A stretch of 64,000 nt of DNA, taken from NCBI RefSeq assembly GCF_002776695.1, contig NZ_LFJC01000003.1, forward strand, positions 7,488,628-7,552,627, written 5' to 3'. The notes under the pieces were generated by a model that was given only the letters and a program-made list of their open reading frames with translations, did not search any database and had not been told where the DNA came from. The position numbers and the translations under genes are program-made. The stretch comes from Bradyrhizobium nitroreducens. GTDB taxonomy: Bacteria; Pseudomonadota; Alphaproteobacteria; Rhizobiales; Xanthobacteraceae. Below, one piece after another: positions 26,767-35,074 of the stretch (its first letter is position 1; every line of letters starts with the position of its first letter).

Positions 26767-27063
26767 ATGTGCCTCGGCCTGCCGATGACGATTGTCGAGA
26801 CGGATGGTGTCTCCGCGCTGTGCGAATTCCGCGGCGAGCAGCGTCGCGTCTCCATGCTGCTGCTGTCCGATCCTCCGGTAGGCGCCAAGGTGCTGGTCTA
26901 TATCGACACCGCGGTCCGGCTGCTCGATGAAGCGGAGGCGCGCCTGATCGCGGATGCGATCGAAGGTCTCGGCGCGGCCCTCAACGGCGAGGATTGCGAC
27001 CGCTTCTTCGCCGACCTCATCGACCGTGAGCCGCAGCTTCCCGAGCACCTTCGGCTCGGCTAG
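26767..27063 (+). CDS. hupF: Hydrogenase maturation chaperone HupF (HypC family)
   Basis: 98-residue chaperone starting MCLGLPM, with the essential Cys2. HupF is a HypC paralogue that protects the large-subunit precursor, especially under oxygen. The C-terminal extension (DRFFADLIDREPQLPEHL) separates it from HypC itself. Its stop codon TAG is the first triplet of a repeat element (27061-27166). In well-known rhizobial clusters hupG follows here; in this window nothing of hupGHIJK or hyp is found. Confidence 0.92.
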   Translation: MCLGLPMTIVETDGVSALCEFRGEQRRVSMLLLSDPPVGAKVLVYIDTAVRLLDEAEARLIADAIEGLGAALNGEDCDRFFADLIDREPQLPEHLRLG

Positions 27064-27166
27064 AGCATTTTCGGTTCTGATTGAATCAGAACCGAAGCTC
27101 TAGATTCTTGTTTTGACGCGTTTTCTTCACGCGAACCGGTGTCCACTTCGCTCGAAAACGCTCTAG
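27061..27166. repeat. Dispersed palindromic repeat, family B (copy 1)
   Basis: A 106-base element with terminal inverted repeats (TAGAGCATTTTCG / CGAAAACGCTCTA, one mismatch). An internal perfect palindrome GGTTCTGATT-G-AATCAGAACC lies at 27073-27093. The right half (GACGCGTTTTCTTCACGCG...CACTTCGCTCGAAAACGCTCTAG) recurs with few changes at 46019-46070. The left end supplies the hupF stop codon. Confidence 0.8.
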
Positions 27167-27294
27167 TTCCACTTGCTAGCTTGTCGCGGCCGGAGCAGCA
27201 TACTTCTCTGCCGACCTGCGGCCGCATGGCCGTTCAAGCCGGCGCCAACGCGCGAACAATCGCGCAAAACAAAAGACAAAAGCGGAGGAAACGC

Positions 27295-28278
27295 ATGACA
27301 ATCGATGTCTCCCGTCGATCCCTACTTGCACTTGGAGCCAGCCTCGGAGCTGGCCTTGGTGCCAGCGCCATGCTCGGCAGCAGCGCGATGGCGCGGGCTC
27401 CCAAGCTCGGCACCCAGACGCCGTACTGGCACCGCTTCGTCCTCGGCGATGCCGAGGTGACCGTCGTGTCCGACGGACCGCTGCCGCTCGGCGATCCCTC
27501 CGGGACGTTTACCGGCGTTCCCAAGGAAGAGGTCAAGAAGATGCTGGCGGACAATTTCCTGTCGCCGGACAACGTCGTGCTCGAGCAGAACTCGCCGATC
27601 GTGAACACCGGCGACAAGCTGATCCTGTTCGATACCGGCATGGGCTCATCCAAGATGTTCGGCGCCAGCACCGGACGGCAGCAGAAGAGCATGGCGGAGG
27701 CCGGCATCAAGCCGGAGGACATCGACGCCGTGGTCTGCTCGCATGCCCATATCGACCACATCGGCGGCATCGTGGATGCCAACGACAAGCCGCTATTCCC
27801 GAATGCGCAGATCTACATCTCCCAGACCGATTTCGATTTCTGGACCGACGAAGGCAAGCTCGGCAGCCCGGCCAAGGACTTCGTCGTGCACGCCCGCAAG
27901 AACCTGCTGCCGGTCCGCGAGCGGATCAAGTTCTTCAAGGACGGTGAGGAATTCCTGCCCGGCGTGCAGGCGATCTCGGCGCCCGGTCACACCGTCGGCC
28001 ACACCATCTTCATGGTGTCGTCGGCCGGCAAGTCCTTCGCCTTCCTCGGCGACCTCTCGCACCACTCCGTGCTGCTGCTGGAGCGGCCGCGCATGGAGTT
28101 CTCCTACGACACCGATCCGAAGCAGGCGGCGGAATCGCGGGTGAAGTTGCTGACGATGCTCGCCGCCAACAAGATCCCCGTGATGTCGTATCACTTCGCC
28201 TGGCCGGGCTACGGCCATGTCGCCAAGGCCGGTGACGGCTTCCACTACTATCCCCAGCCGATGCAGATGACGCTGTAG
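27295..28278 (+). CDS. MBL-fold metallohydrolase with Tat signal
   Basis: 327-residue metallo-beta-lactamase-fold protein. The metal-binding motif is HAHIDHIGG, with further ligands in SAPGHTVGHT and FLGDLSHHS. The N-terminus has a Tat-type signal (VSRRSLLALGASLGAG, cut near AMARA), so it is exported folded with its metal. ATG 27295 has GGAGGAA upstream; the frame is open to 27139. Relatives act on lactones, sulfate esters or thioesters; the substrate is not apparent. It stands alone after the hup cluster. Confidence 0.88.
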   Translation: MTIDVSRRSLLALGASLGAGLGASAMLGSSAMARAPKLGTQTPYWHRFVLGDAEVTVVSDGPLPLGDPSGTFTGVPKEEVKKMLADNFLSPDNVVLEQNSPIVNTGDKLILFDTGMGSSKMFGASTGRQQKSMAEAGIKPEDIDAVVCSHAHIDHIGGIVDANDKPLFPNAQIYISQTDFDFWTDEGKLGSPAKDFVVHARKNLLPVRERIKFFKDGEEFLPGVQAISAPGHTVGHTIFMVSSAGKSFAFLGDLSHHSVLLLERPRMEFSYDTDPKQAAESRVKLLTMLAANKIPVMSYHFAWPGYGHVAKAGDGFHYYPQPMQMTL

Positions 28279-28357
28279 TGCATCGCAAATCGGGCCCGGG
28301 CGGCGCGCGTGCCGCCCGGTTCATTGCCGGCCGCACACATCCGATCGAGAAGCCGGC

Positions 28358-29086
28358 TCAGCAGCCGAGCCTGGCGGCGATCCCGCCAAAATCCTTGGCG
28401 ACGATGTCCCACTGGCCGGTCGCCTCGAAATCGACCTTCTGCAACGGACCGTATTCGGTCGGCCGCGCCACGAAGGCCGTCTTCAAACCGTTCTTCTGGG
28501 CGGCCGCGAGATCGCCGTTGTGGGCAGCGACCATCATCACCTCGTCCGGCTTGAGGCAGAGCAGCTTTGCTGCGCCGAGATAGGTCTCGGGATCGGGCTT
28601 GTAGTGCTCGAACAGCTCGGCCGACATGATGAGATCCCAGGGCAGCCCCGCGAACTTCGCCATGTTGGTGAGCAATGCGACGTTGCCGTTGGAGAGCGGC
28701 GCGATCACGAATTTCGTCTTCAGCCGCGTCAGGCCCGCGACGCTGTCCGGCCACGGATTGAGCCGATGCCAGCCCTTGGTGAGATAGTCGAGATCGGCCT
28801 CGGTGAGGCCCTTGATCGCGAACTGCGCGACCAGCTTTTCGAGCGAGCGGCGGTGCAGATCATCCAGCATGACATAGCCGCGCTCGGGATGTTTGCGCAC
28901 GTCGTCCATCGAGGCCATGTACATGCCGCGCCAGCCGTCGACCAGAGCGGTCCAGTCGGCGCTGATGCCGCGCTGCTTGCTCCACCACATGAAGTCGGTG
29001 ATGAGGCTGGTGCGCCAGTCCACGACAGTACCGAACACGTCGAAGACAAGGGCTTTGACGGTGGTGAGATCGGATGCTGGCGTCAT
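28358..29086 (-). CDS. Haloacid dehalogenase, type II (HAD superfamily)
   Basis: 242-residue HAD hydrolase of the L-2-haloacid dehalogenase type. The nucleophile motif is LVFDVFGTVVDWRTSL, where the Asp in FDVFGT is the nucleophile. Motif II is PLSNGNVALL, and motif III HYKPDPETYLGA with DEVMMVAAHNGDL. Single gene, convergent with the MBL-fold gene. Confidence 0.88.
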   Translation of the reverse strand: MTPASDLTTVKALVFDVFGTVVDWRTSLITDFMWWSKQRGISADWTALVDGWRGMYMASMDDVRKHPERGYVMLDDLHRRSLEKLVAQFAIKGLTEADLDYLTKGWHRLNPWPDSVAGLTRLKTKFVIAPLSNGNVALLTNMAKFAGLPWDLIMSAELFEHYKPDPETYLGAAKLLCLKPDEVMMVAAHNGDLAAAQKNGLKTAFVARPTEYGPLQKVDFEATGQWDIVAKDFGGIAARLGC

Positions 29087-29242
29087 GTTTCGCTCCGCGG
29101 ATTTTCCTGCGCCCGGTTGGCTCCGGCCGAGATCGAGGGCTTTAAAGCATGATCGCTCCCATGCAACAACAGCGCAGAGCGGACTGGCGAAGCGCGTTCA
29201 AGATGAGCAGAATGACGGTTTCAATCAGTCGGAGCGCGGCAG

Positions 29243-30442
29243 ATGCCAACACCTGCATTCGTGATCCTCAAAGAGGCCGTTCTGCCGGACGAAATGGTAC
29301 TGGTCGACACCCTGCGACGCCGTCACCCAGACCTCTCCTGGGATCCCGGCAGCACAGCCCAATCAAACCGGCGCCCTGACGAGGCAATATTCATTCGCGC
29401 CGGTGATCGTCTGATGGCTGTCATGTCGCTGCCCGCGCCGATCCCCATCGATCTTCAGGATTGGCAACGGGCGACCCGGCATTGGCCAGAAGCCCTGGAG
29501 GCCGTCACATCCCATCAGGCCCATTTGGTCGTTTCTTCGCTGGGCTCGGCCTCGGAAGGGGCCGAGCCGCCGCTCGATGTGATGCAAGACGCGCGTCTGA
29601 CCACCGCCGCCGTCGGCGGCTTGATCGAGGTCCTACCGGCCTGCCTGGGTGTGTTGTGGCAGGGGAAAGTCGCACGATCTTCGGCGCATTGGGAGGAAGC
29701 CTCGCGCCGCGCGTTCGCCCCGGCTCCCGACCATCCGTTCGAGCTCTGGATCGAAACCATCTTCTATCGCAGCGGCAACAGTTTGGGCGCCTACACGGAA
29801 GGGCTCTCCGCCTTCATCGGTCGCGAAATAGAGTTTGAGGTGGACGGCCTGGACCAGGAAGCCATCGCCCGACGTGTCGACGCGTTTGCATCCTATCTGA
29901 TCGCGAATGGTATCGACGAGAATACAGAAGACGGTAAGGTCTACCGCGATCACGGCGAACTCGGAAACTTCATCCTATGGCACCGCATGTCGCGATTTGG
30001 CGCCAGGCCCGTGATCTCCTTCTCCTCCCCACTCAATCCGGCGACAACCAAAGTCTACCCGATCATCCCAAGATCGATCGCGAGCAATCACCCGCTCCTC
30101 ATCCTGCTCGCCCAGCTTGGGCTCTTCGATCCCGCCCAGCCCGAAAATCTGGTCCGACTTCGTCCCGATCATTACATCTCGGAGGTCCGGGTGGCCCTGC
30201 TCGACGACGAGCTCACGAAGGCGCTGACGACTATGATGACGGTCGAAGGATATGGCGAGGCTGACACCGACGCACGCCGCGCACTGGCGCGTCGCGATAT
30301 GGCACTTGCCAGGTCCCTGCTTGAGCCTTGGGGCAAGAAAGTGGATACGCTGTTGCAGGCATGCCAATTGGGGCTTCACCTGCGCGACATTCATCTTTTC
30401 GTTCCCGCTCCGCCCCAGTTCGTCGGCGGAGGCGTTCACTGA
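29243..30442 (+). CDS. DUF4261-like protein of unknown function
   Basis: 399-residue soluble protein without signal or membrane segments. The N-terminal half has the pattern AHLVVSSLGS ... LTTAAVGGLIEVLPACLGVLWQGK, followed by FYRSGNSLGAYTEGLSAFIGREIE. I associate this with DUF4261 proteins, often encoded near contractile-injection or immunity loci; no such locus is visible here. GGAG lies 8 bases before the ATG. Codon choice looks less GC-biased than its neighbours, and it sits alone between opposite-strand genes, so transfer is possible. Confidence 0.7.
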   Translation: MPTPAFVILKEAVLPDEMVLVDTLRRRHPDLSWDPGSTAQSNRRPDEAIFIRAGDRLMAVMSLPAPIPIDLQDWQRATRHWPEALEAVTSHQAHLVVSSLGSASEGAEPPLDVMQDARLTTAAVGGLIEVLPACLGVLWQGKVARSSAHWEEASRRAFAPAPDHPFELWIETIFYRSGNSLGAYTEGLSAFIGREIEFEVDGLDQEAIARRVDAFASYLIANGIDENTEDGKVYRDHGELGNFILWHRMSRFGARPVISFSSPLNPATTKVYPIIPRSIASNHPLLILLAQLGLFDPAQPENLVRLRPDHYISEVRVALLDDELTKALTTMMTVEGYGEADTDARRALARRDMALARSLLEPWGKKVDTLLQACQLGLHLRDIHLFVPAPPQFVGGGVH

Positions 30443-30602
30443 GGCGTCCGGCCTCGCAGCAGCGACGTTCGAGCGTTTCCCCGACCTGATAGAATATCAA
30501 GTCCGACGCCTCAGATCGTTTCCGAAGCGCCCTCTTTGAGTGAACGGCTGTGCATCTCGGCGATGGTCCAATTCGCCAAGGCCGCGCGTAAATTGGCAGC
30601 GC

Positions 30603-31604
30603 TCAGTCCAGATGGAACTTGGCGAGCTCGCGGTGCTCGGCCTTGATGTAGCGCACGGTGCCGGTGACGGAGCGCATCACCACCGTTTCGGTCTCGATCA
30701 CGCCGTCCTTGCGGAATTTTACACCCGACAGCAGTGAGCCGGTCGTGACGCCGGTGGCGGCGAACAGGCAGTCGCCGCGCGCCATGTCCTCGATGCCGTA
30801 GATCATCTTGGGATCGTTGACGCCCATCTTGGCGGCGCGCTCGATCTTCTCGCCGGAATCGAGGATCAGCCGGCACTGCATCTGGCCGCCGATGCAGCGC
30901 AGCGCCACGGCCGCGAGCACGCCTTCCGGCGCACCGCCCGTGCCGAGATACATGTCGACGCCGGTGTTGTCAGGATCGGCGCAATGGATCACGCCGGCGA
31001 CGTCGCCGTCGGTGATCAGGCGCACGGCAGCGCCGGTCGAGCGCACGCTCTCGATGATGCTGGCATGGCGCGGACGATCGAGCACGAGAACCGTGATGCC
31101 GTCGGGCTGCACACCCTTGGCCTTGGCGAGACGGCGGACGTTTTCGGCCGGCGAGGCGTCGAGCTCGACGACGCCCTTGGCGTAGCCGGGGCCGATCGCG
31201 AGCTTCTGCATGTAGACGTCGGGGGCGTGCAGCAGCGTGCCGCCGTCGGCCATCGCCATGGTGGCAATCGAGCCCGGCATGTTCTTGGCGCACAGCGTGG
31301 TGCCTTCGAGCGGATCGACCGCGATGTCGACCTGCGGGCCCGCGTTCATGCCGACCTTCTCGCCGATGAAGAGCATCGGCGCCTCGTCGCGCTCACCCTC
31401 GCCGATCACGATGGTGCCCTCGATCGGGAGCTTGTTGAGCTCGCGGCGCATCGCGTCCACCGCAGCCTGGTCGGCCGCCTTCTCGTTTCCGTGCCCGCGC
31501 AGCCGCGCCGACGACACCGCTGCCCTCTCCGTCACGCGCACGATCTCCAGCGTCAGGATGCGCTCGAGCAATGCTTGCGGCGGGACTGAAATATGGGTCG
31601 ACAT
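30603..31604 (-). CDS. glpX: Class II fructose-1,6-bisphosphatase GlpX
   Basis: 333-residue Li+-sensitive phosphatase for gluconeogenesis and the Calvin cycle (fructose-1,6-bisphosphate to fructose-6-phosphate); some members also act on sedoheptulose bisphosphate. The metal-binding region is IVIGEGERDEAPMLFIGE and DIAVDPLEGTTLCA. Downstream of hom on the same strand (159-base gap), an arrangement common in alphaproteobacteria. Confidence 0.94.
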   Translation of the reverse strand: MSTHISVPPQALLERILTLEIVRVTERAAVSSARLRGHGNEKAADQAAVDAMRRELNKLPIEGTIVIGEGERDEAPMLFIGEKVGMNAGPQVDIAVDPLEGTTLCAKNMPGSIATMAMADGGTLLHAPDVYMQKLAIGPGYAKGVVELDASPAENVRRLAKAKGVQPDGITVLVLDRPRHASIIESVRSTGAAVRLITDGDVAGVIHCADPDNTGVDMYLGTGGAPEGVLAAVALRCIGGQMQCRLILDSGEKIERAAKMGVNDPKMIYGIEDMARGDCLFAATGVTTGSLLSGVKFRKDGVIETETVVMRSVTGTVRYIKAEHRELAKFHLD

Positions 31605-31707
31605 CGGCTAACTCCTTCGAAACAGTTTGGGGCGGGCATTTCCGCCCGCATCAACTCGTGACACCCACAGTTCGTTCGAACCGTGTCTTATTGTTGGAAC
31701 ATGACCT

Positions 31708-31730
31708 TTCCGGAAAACCGCTTCGCACTT
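31708..31730 (-). repeat. Dispersed repeat, family C (partial copy)
   Basis: This 23-base stretch is the exact reverse complement of 47141-47163 (core GTGCGAAGCGGTTTTCCGG). It lies in the hom-glpX gap, beside a small hairpin GGGCGGGCATTTCCGCCCGC at about 31632-31651. The copy at 47128-47172 is a full palindrome; this one is partial. Confidence 0.7.
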
Positions 31731-31763
31731 TGCGCTAGCGCGGCCCTCCGGGTCCGGGCATGC

Positions 31764-33080
31764 TCAGTTCTTCTCGATCCGGATCACCTGCGGCCGTCCA
31801 CTGATCACCTTGTCCTTCTGCACGGCGGCGAGCGCACGGCGCACCGCGTCCTCATGCGTGGCGTAGGTGATCAGGATGACGGGCACGGGGACCGCCTTGC
31901 CGTTTGCGGGGGCAACGCCGCCGTTGGGATGACGCTGCACGATCGACTCGATCGAAATCTTCTGCTCGGCAAGCCGGGTCGCGATCGCGGCGGCAGTGCC
32001 GGGGAAATCGCGGGCCAGGAGGCGGATGTAGTAGCCGCCTTCATGCCGCTCCATCGGCGCCTTCTTGGTGTCGCGCAACTGCGCGATCGGCCGGCCGAAC
32101 GGATTGGCGCGGATGCCGCGCGCGACATCGGCGATGTCGGCGACCACGGCGGATGCCGTCGCCGCGCCGCCGGCGCCGGGGCCGACCAGCGTGATCGGCG
32201 GAATGCCCTCGCCGTCGATCGTGACCGCATTGGTGACACCCATCACCTGCGCGATCGAGGAGGATTTCGGCACCATGGTCGGATGCACGCGCTGCTCGAT
32301 GCCCTTGGCGGTACGCACCGCAACGCCGAGCAGCTTGACGCGGTAACCAAGATCGGACGCCGCGCGCAGATCTTCCGGCGCGATGGATGAGATGCCTTCG
32401 ACATACACCGCGCTTTGAGCAACTTTCGTGCCGAAAGCGAGGCTGGCGAGGATCGCGAGCTTTTGCGCTGTGTCGTGACCGTCGACGTCGAAGGACGGGT
32501 TGGCCTCGGCATAGCCGAGCCGCTGCGCGTCCTTGAGGCATTCGGCGAAGGACAGTCCCTCCTGCTCCATCCGCGTCAGGATGTAATTGCAGGTGCCGTT
32601 GAGGATGCCGTAGACGCGGTTGATGCCGGTGCCGGCAAGCCCCTCGCGCAACGTCTTGATGACGGGGATCGCGGCGCCGACGGCTGCCTCGAAATTCAGC
32701 GCGCCGCCGTGGTTTTCGGCCGCCTTGGCGAGCTTGAGGCCGTGCTTGGCCAGCAGTGCCTTGTTGGCGGTGACCACCGACTTGCCGGCGCCCAGCGCGG
32801 CTTCCACGGCCGAGAGCGCGGGATCACCGGCGCCGCCCATCAGCTCGACGAAGCAATCGATACCGGGATGCGTCGCCAGCGCCATCGGATCCTTGGCCCA
32901 TTCGACGCCGCGCAGATCGATGCCGCGCTTCTTGGCCTTCGAGCGTGCGGTGACGGCAACGACGCGGATGCCGCGGCCGCTGCGGGCCGCGAGCACGCGG
33001 CCTTGCGTTTCGATCAAACGGACCACTTCGGCGCCCACGGTGCCGAGCCCCGCTATGCCCACTTTCAGGGGTGCAACCAT
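31764..33080 (-). CDS. hom: Homoserine dehydrogenase
   Basis: 438-residue NAD(P)H-dependent homoserine dehydrogenase, which makes homoserine for threonine and methionine. The Rossmann start is VGIAGLGTVGAEVVRL; the catalytic region includes GILNGTCNYILTRMEQ and FDVDGHDTAQKLAILASLAF. A C-terminal ACT domain (GGYYIRLLARDFPGTAAAIA) is the site of threonine feedback. The aminotransferase gene lies 29 bases upstream on the same strand. Confidence 0.95.
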   Translation of the reverse strand: MVAPLKVGIAGLGTVGAEVVRLIETQGRVLAARSGRGIRVVAVTARSKAKKRGIDLRGVEWAKDPMALATHPGIDCFVELMGGAGDPALSAVEAALGAGKSVVTANKALLAKHGLKLAKAAENHGGALNFEAAVGAAIPVIKTLREGLAGTGINRVYGILNGTCNYILTRMEQEGLSFAECLKDAQRLGYAEANPSFDVDGHDTAQKLAILASLAFGTKVAQSAVYVEGISSIAPEDLRAASDLGYRVKLLGVAVRTAKGIEQRVHPTMVPKSSSIAQVMGVTNAVTIDGEGIPPITLVGPGAGGAATASAVVADIADVARGIRANPFGRPIAQLRDTKKAPMERHEGGYYIRLLARDFPGTAAAIATRLAEQKISIESIVQRHPNGGVAPANGKAVPVPVILITYATHEDAVRRALAAVQKDKVISGRPQVIRIEKN

Positions 33081-33109
33081 GATGTCTTAGAAAACCTGCC
33101 GAAGAGAAC

Positions 33110-34330
33110 TTAACGCCGATTGGCGAGCGGAACGACGTTGTGCAACGTTTCGATGCCGCTTTCAAGGAAGCGGCGCACGCCGCGCGCGGCCTGCCTGATC
33201 CGTTGCTCGTTTTCCACCATGGCGATGCGGACATATCCTTCACCATGCTCGCCGAAGCCGACGCCGGGCGAGACCGCAACGCCGGATTTCTCCACCATCA
33301 GGGTCGCGAACTGCATGCTGCCGACGCTGCGGAAGGCCTCCGGCAGCGGCACCCAGGCGAACATCGAGGCTTCCGGCGGCGGAATCTCCCACCCCGCACG
33401 ACCGAACGATTCCACCAGCGCATCGCGGCGCTTGCGGTAGGTGTCGCGCATCTCCTTGATGCAATCGTCCGGACCGTTCAGCGCCGCGGTCGCCGCGACC
33501 TGAACCGGTGTGAAGGCACCGTAATCGAGGTAGGATTTGACGCGGGCGAGCGCGGCGATCACGCGCTCATTGCCGACCGCAAAGCCCATGCGCCAGCCGG
33601 CCATCGAATAGGTCTTCGACATCGAGGTGAACTCGACGGTGCAGTCCATCGCGCCGGGCACCTGCAGCACCGATGGCGGCGGGTTGCTCTCGTCGAAATA
33701 GACCTCGGCATAGGCGAGATCGGACAGGATCAGGATCTCGTGCTTCTTCGCGAACGCGACGAGGTCCTTGTAGAAATCGAGGCTCGCGACATAGGCGGTC
33801 GGGTTCGAGGGATAGCAGACCACGAGCGCGAGCGGCTTGGGGATCGAATGCACGATCGCCCGCTCCACCGCCTCGAAGAACTGCGGCGTCGGCTCGGAGG
33901 GCACCGAGCGGATCACGCCGCCCGCCATCAGGAAGCCGAAGGCGTGAATCGGGTAGCTCGGGTTCGGACAGAGGATGACGTCACCGGGCGCCGTGATCGC
34001 CTGCGCCACGTTGGCAAAGCCCTCCTTCGACCCCAGCGTCGCCACGACCTGGGTGTCCGGATTGAGCTTCACGCCGAAGCGGCGGGCGTAATAGGCAGCC
34101 TGGGCCCGGCGCAGCCCGGGGATGCCGCGGGAGGCCGAGTAGCGGTCGGTGCGCGGCTTGCCCAGCGTCTCCTTCAGCTTCTCCAGCACATGCGCAGGCG
34201 CCGGCAGGTCCGGGTTGCCCATGCCGAGGTCGATGATGTCGGCGCCGGCATTCCGCGCGGCCGCCTTGGCCCGGTTGACCTGCTCGAACACGTAAGGCGG
34301 AAGGCGGCGGATGCGGTAAAATTCTTCCAT
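33110..34330 (-). CDS. Aminotransferase class I/II, AlaC/DapL-like
   Basis: 406-residue PLP enzyme. The PLP lysine is in EFTSMSKTYSMAGWRMGFA; other conserved parts are DIIDLGMGNPDLPAP and NPSYPIHAFG. This clade is variously annotated as glutamate-pyruvate aminotransferase (AlaC), LL-diaminopimelate or aspartate aminotransferase. The link to hom favours amino acid biosynthesis. ATG 34330 (MEEFYRIRRLPPYVFEQ) is the family start; the open frame to 34432 is not likely coding. Confidence 0.9.
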   Translation of the reverse strand: MEEFYRIRRLPPYVFEQVNRAKAAARNAGADIIDLGMGNPDLPAPAHVLEKLKETLGKPRTDRYSASRGIPGLRRAQAAYYARRFGVKLNPDTQVVATLGSKEGFANVAQAITAPGDVILCPNPSYPIHAFGFLMAGGVIRSVPSEPTPQFFEAVERAIVHSIPKPLALVVCYPSNPTAYVASLDFYKDLVAFAKKHEILILSDLAYAEVYFDESNPPPSVLQVPGAMDCTVEFTSMSKTYSMAGWRMGFAVGNERVIAALARVKSYLDYGAFTPVQVAATAALNGPDDCIKEMRDTYRKRRDALVESFGRAGWEIPPPEASMFAWVPLPEAFRSVGSMQFATLMVEKSGVAVSPGVGFGEHGEGYVRIAMVENEQRIRQAARGVRRFLESGIETLHNVVPLANRR

Positions 34331-34546
34331 GGCTCTCTGGGCTCCGGGGCAACCGGTCAGGACAGAATCGACAGAACAGGACAGCGGCCCGGAAAGGGGC
34401 TCAGTTTCGCTACAAAAATCGCTCAAAATCAAATGCTTAGAGCAATGATCGACAACGAAAACTGAAGTCGTTCGCCCTGACTGTCGGCTGAACCGAGGTC
34501 TTTTAGCACGGCAAGGCGGGGGCGCCAGCGATTACCTTGCAGCGCC

Positions 34547-34822
34547 TCATTTCCCCTCCTTGGCCGCGACGGCCTGACGATCGCGCGCGGCGGCAAGCTC
34601 GGCCTCGATCTTGGCACGCTGCTCCGGCGAGATGACGGCTTGATCGCGATCCGGCGGCAGGTCGTGCACCGGCAAATAGCTCCCGGGCTCCCGGGGATGC
34701 GCCTGCGCATCCGCAGGCGTCATGTCCGCCAGCTGGCTGGAACAGCCGCCCAACGCGAATGCCACGCTCAACAGCGTGGCGCAGATCAGCAGCGACTTTT
34801 GCAGGTCCCTCAATGCCGACAC
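34547..34822 (-). CDS. Small lipoprotein
   Basis: 91-residue precursor with a lipoprotein signal: hydrophobic stretch LLICATLLSVAFALGGC with lipobox LGGC. The mature part is hydrophilic and ends in a helical, Ala/Glu-rich segment (EQRAKIEAELAAARDRQAVAAKEG). No known domain recognised. It is upstream of and in the same direction as the aminotransferase, but 216 bases away. Probably anchored in the periplasm. Confidence 0.72.
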   Translation of the reverse strand: MSALRDLQKSLLICATLLSVAFALGGCSSQLADMTPADAQAHPREPGSYLPVHDLPPDRDQAVISPEQRAKIEAELAAARDRQAVAAKEGK

Positions 34823-35074
34823 TTGGGAAATCCCCTACTCGTCCCAATGCAAGCTGTCGCACACTAACCCGACAACCTGCCCAAGCTCAAACCATTGCTG
34901 CCCACAAATGGTACGAGCGAGAATACATCCAAGGCCCACGGTCGAAGGGTTGCACCGCGATTGTGACAAAACCAAGAAGCTTTGTCGCAGTGCAGCACAT
35001 CTTGGAGCGGGTTTAACGCCAAACATGCGAGCTTCGCGGTGACGAATACGGAATGAGTCGTTACTGTTCTGCTC

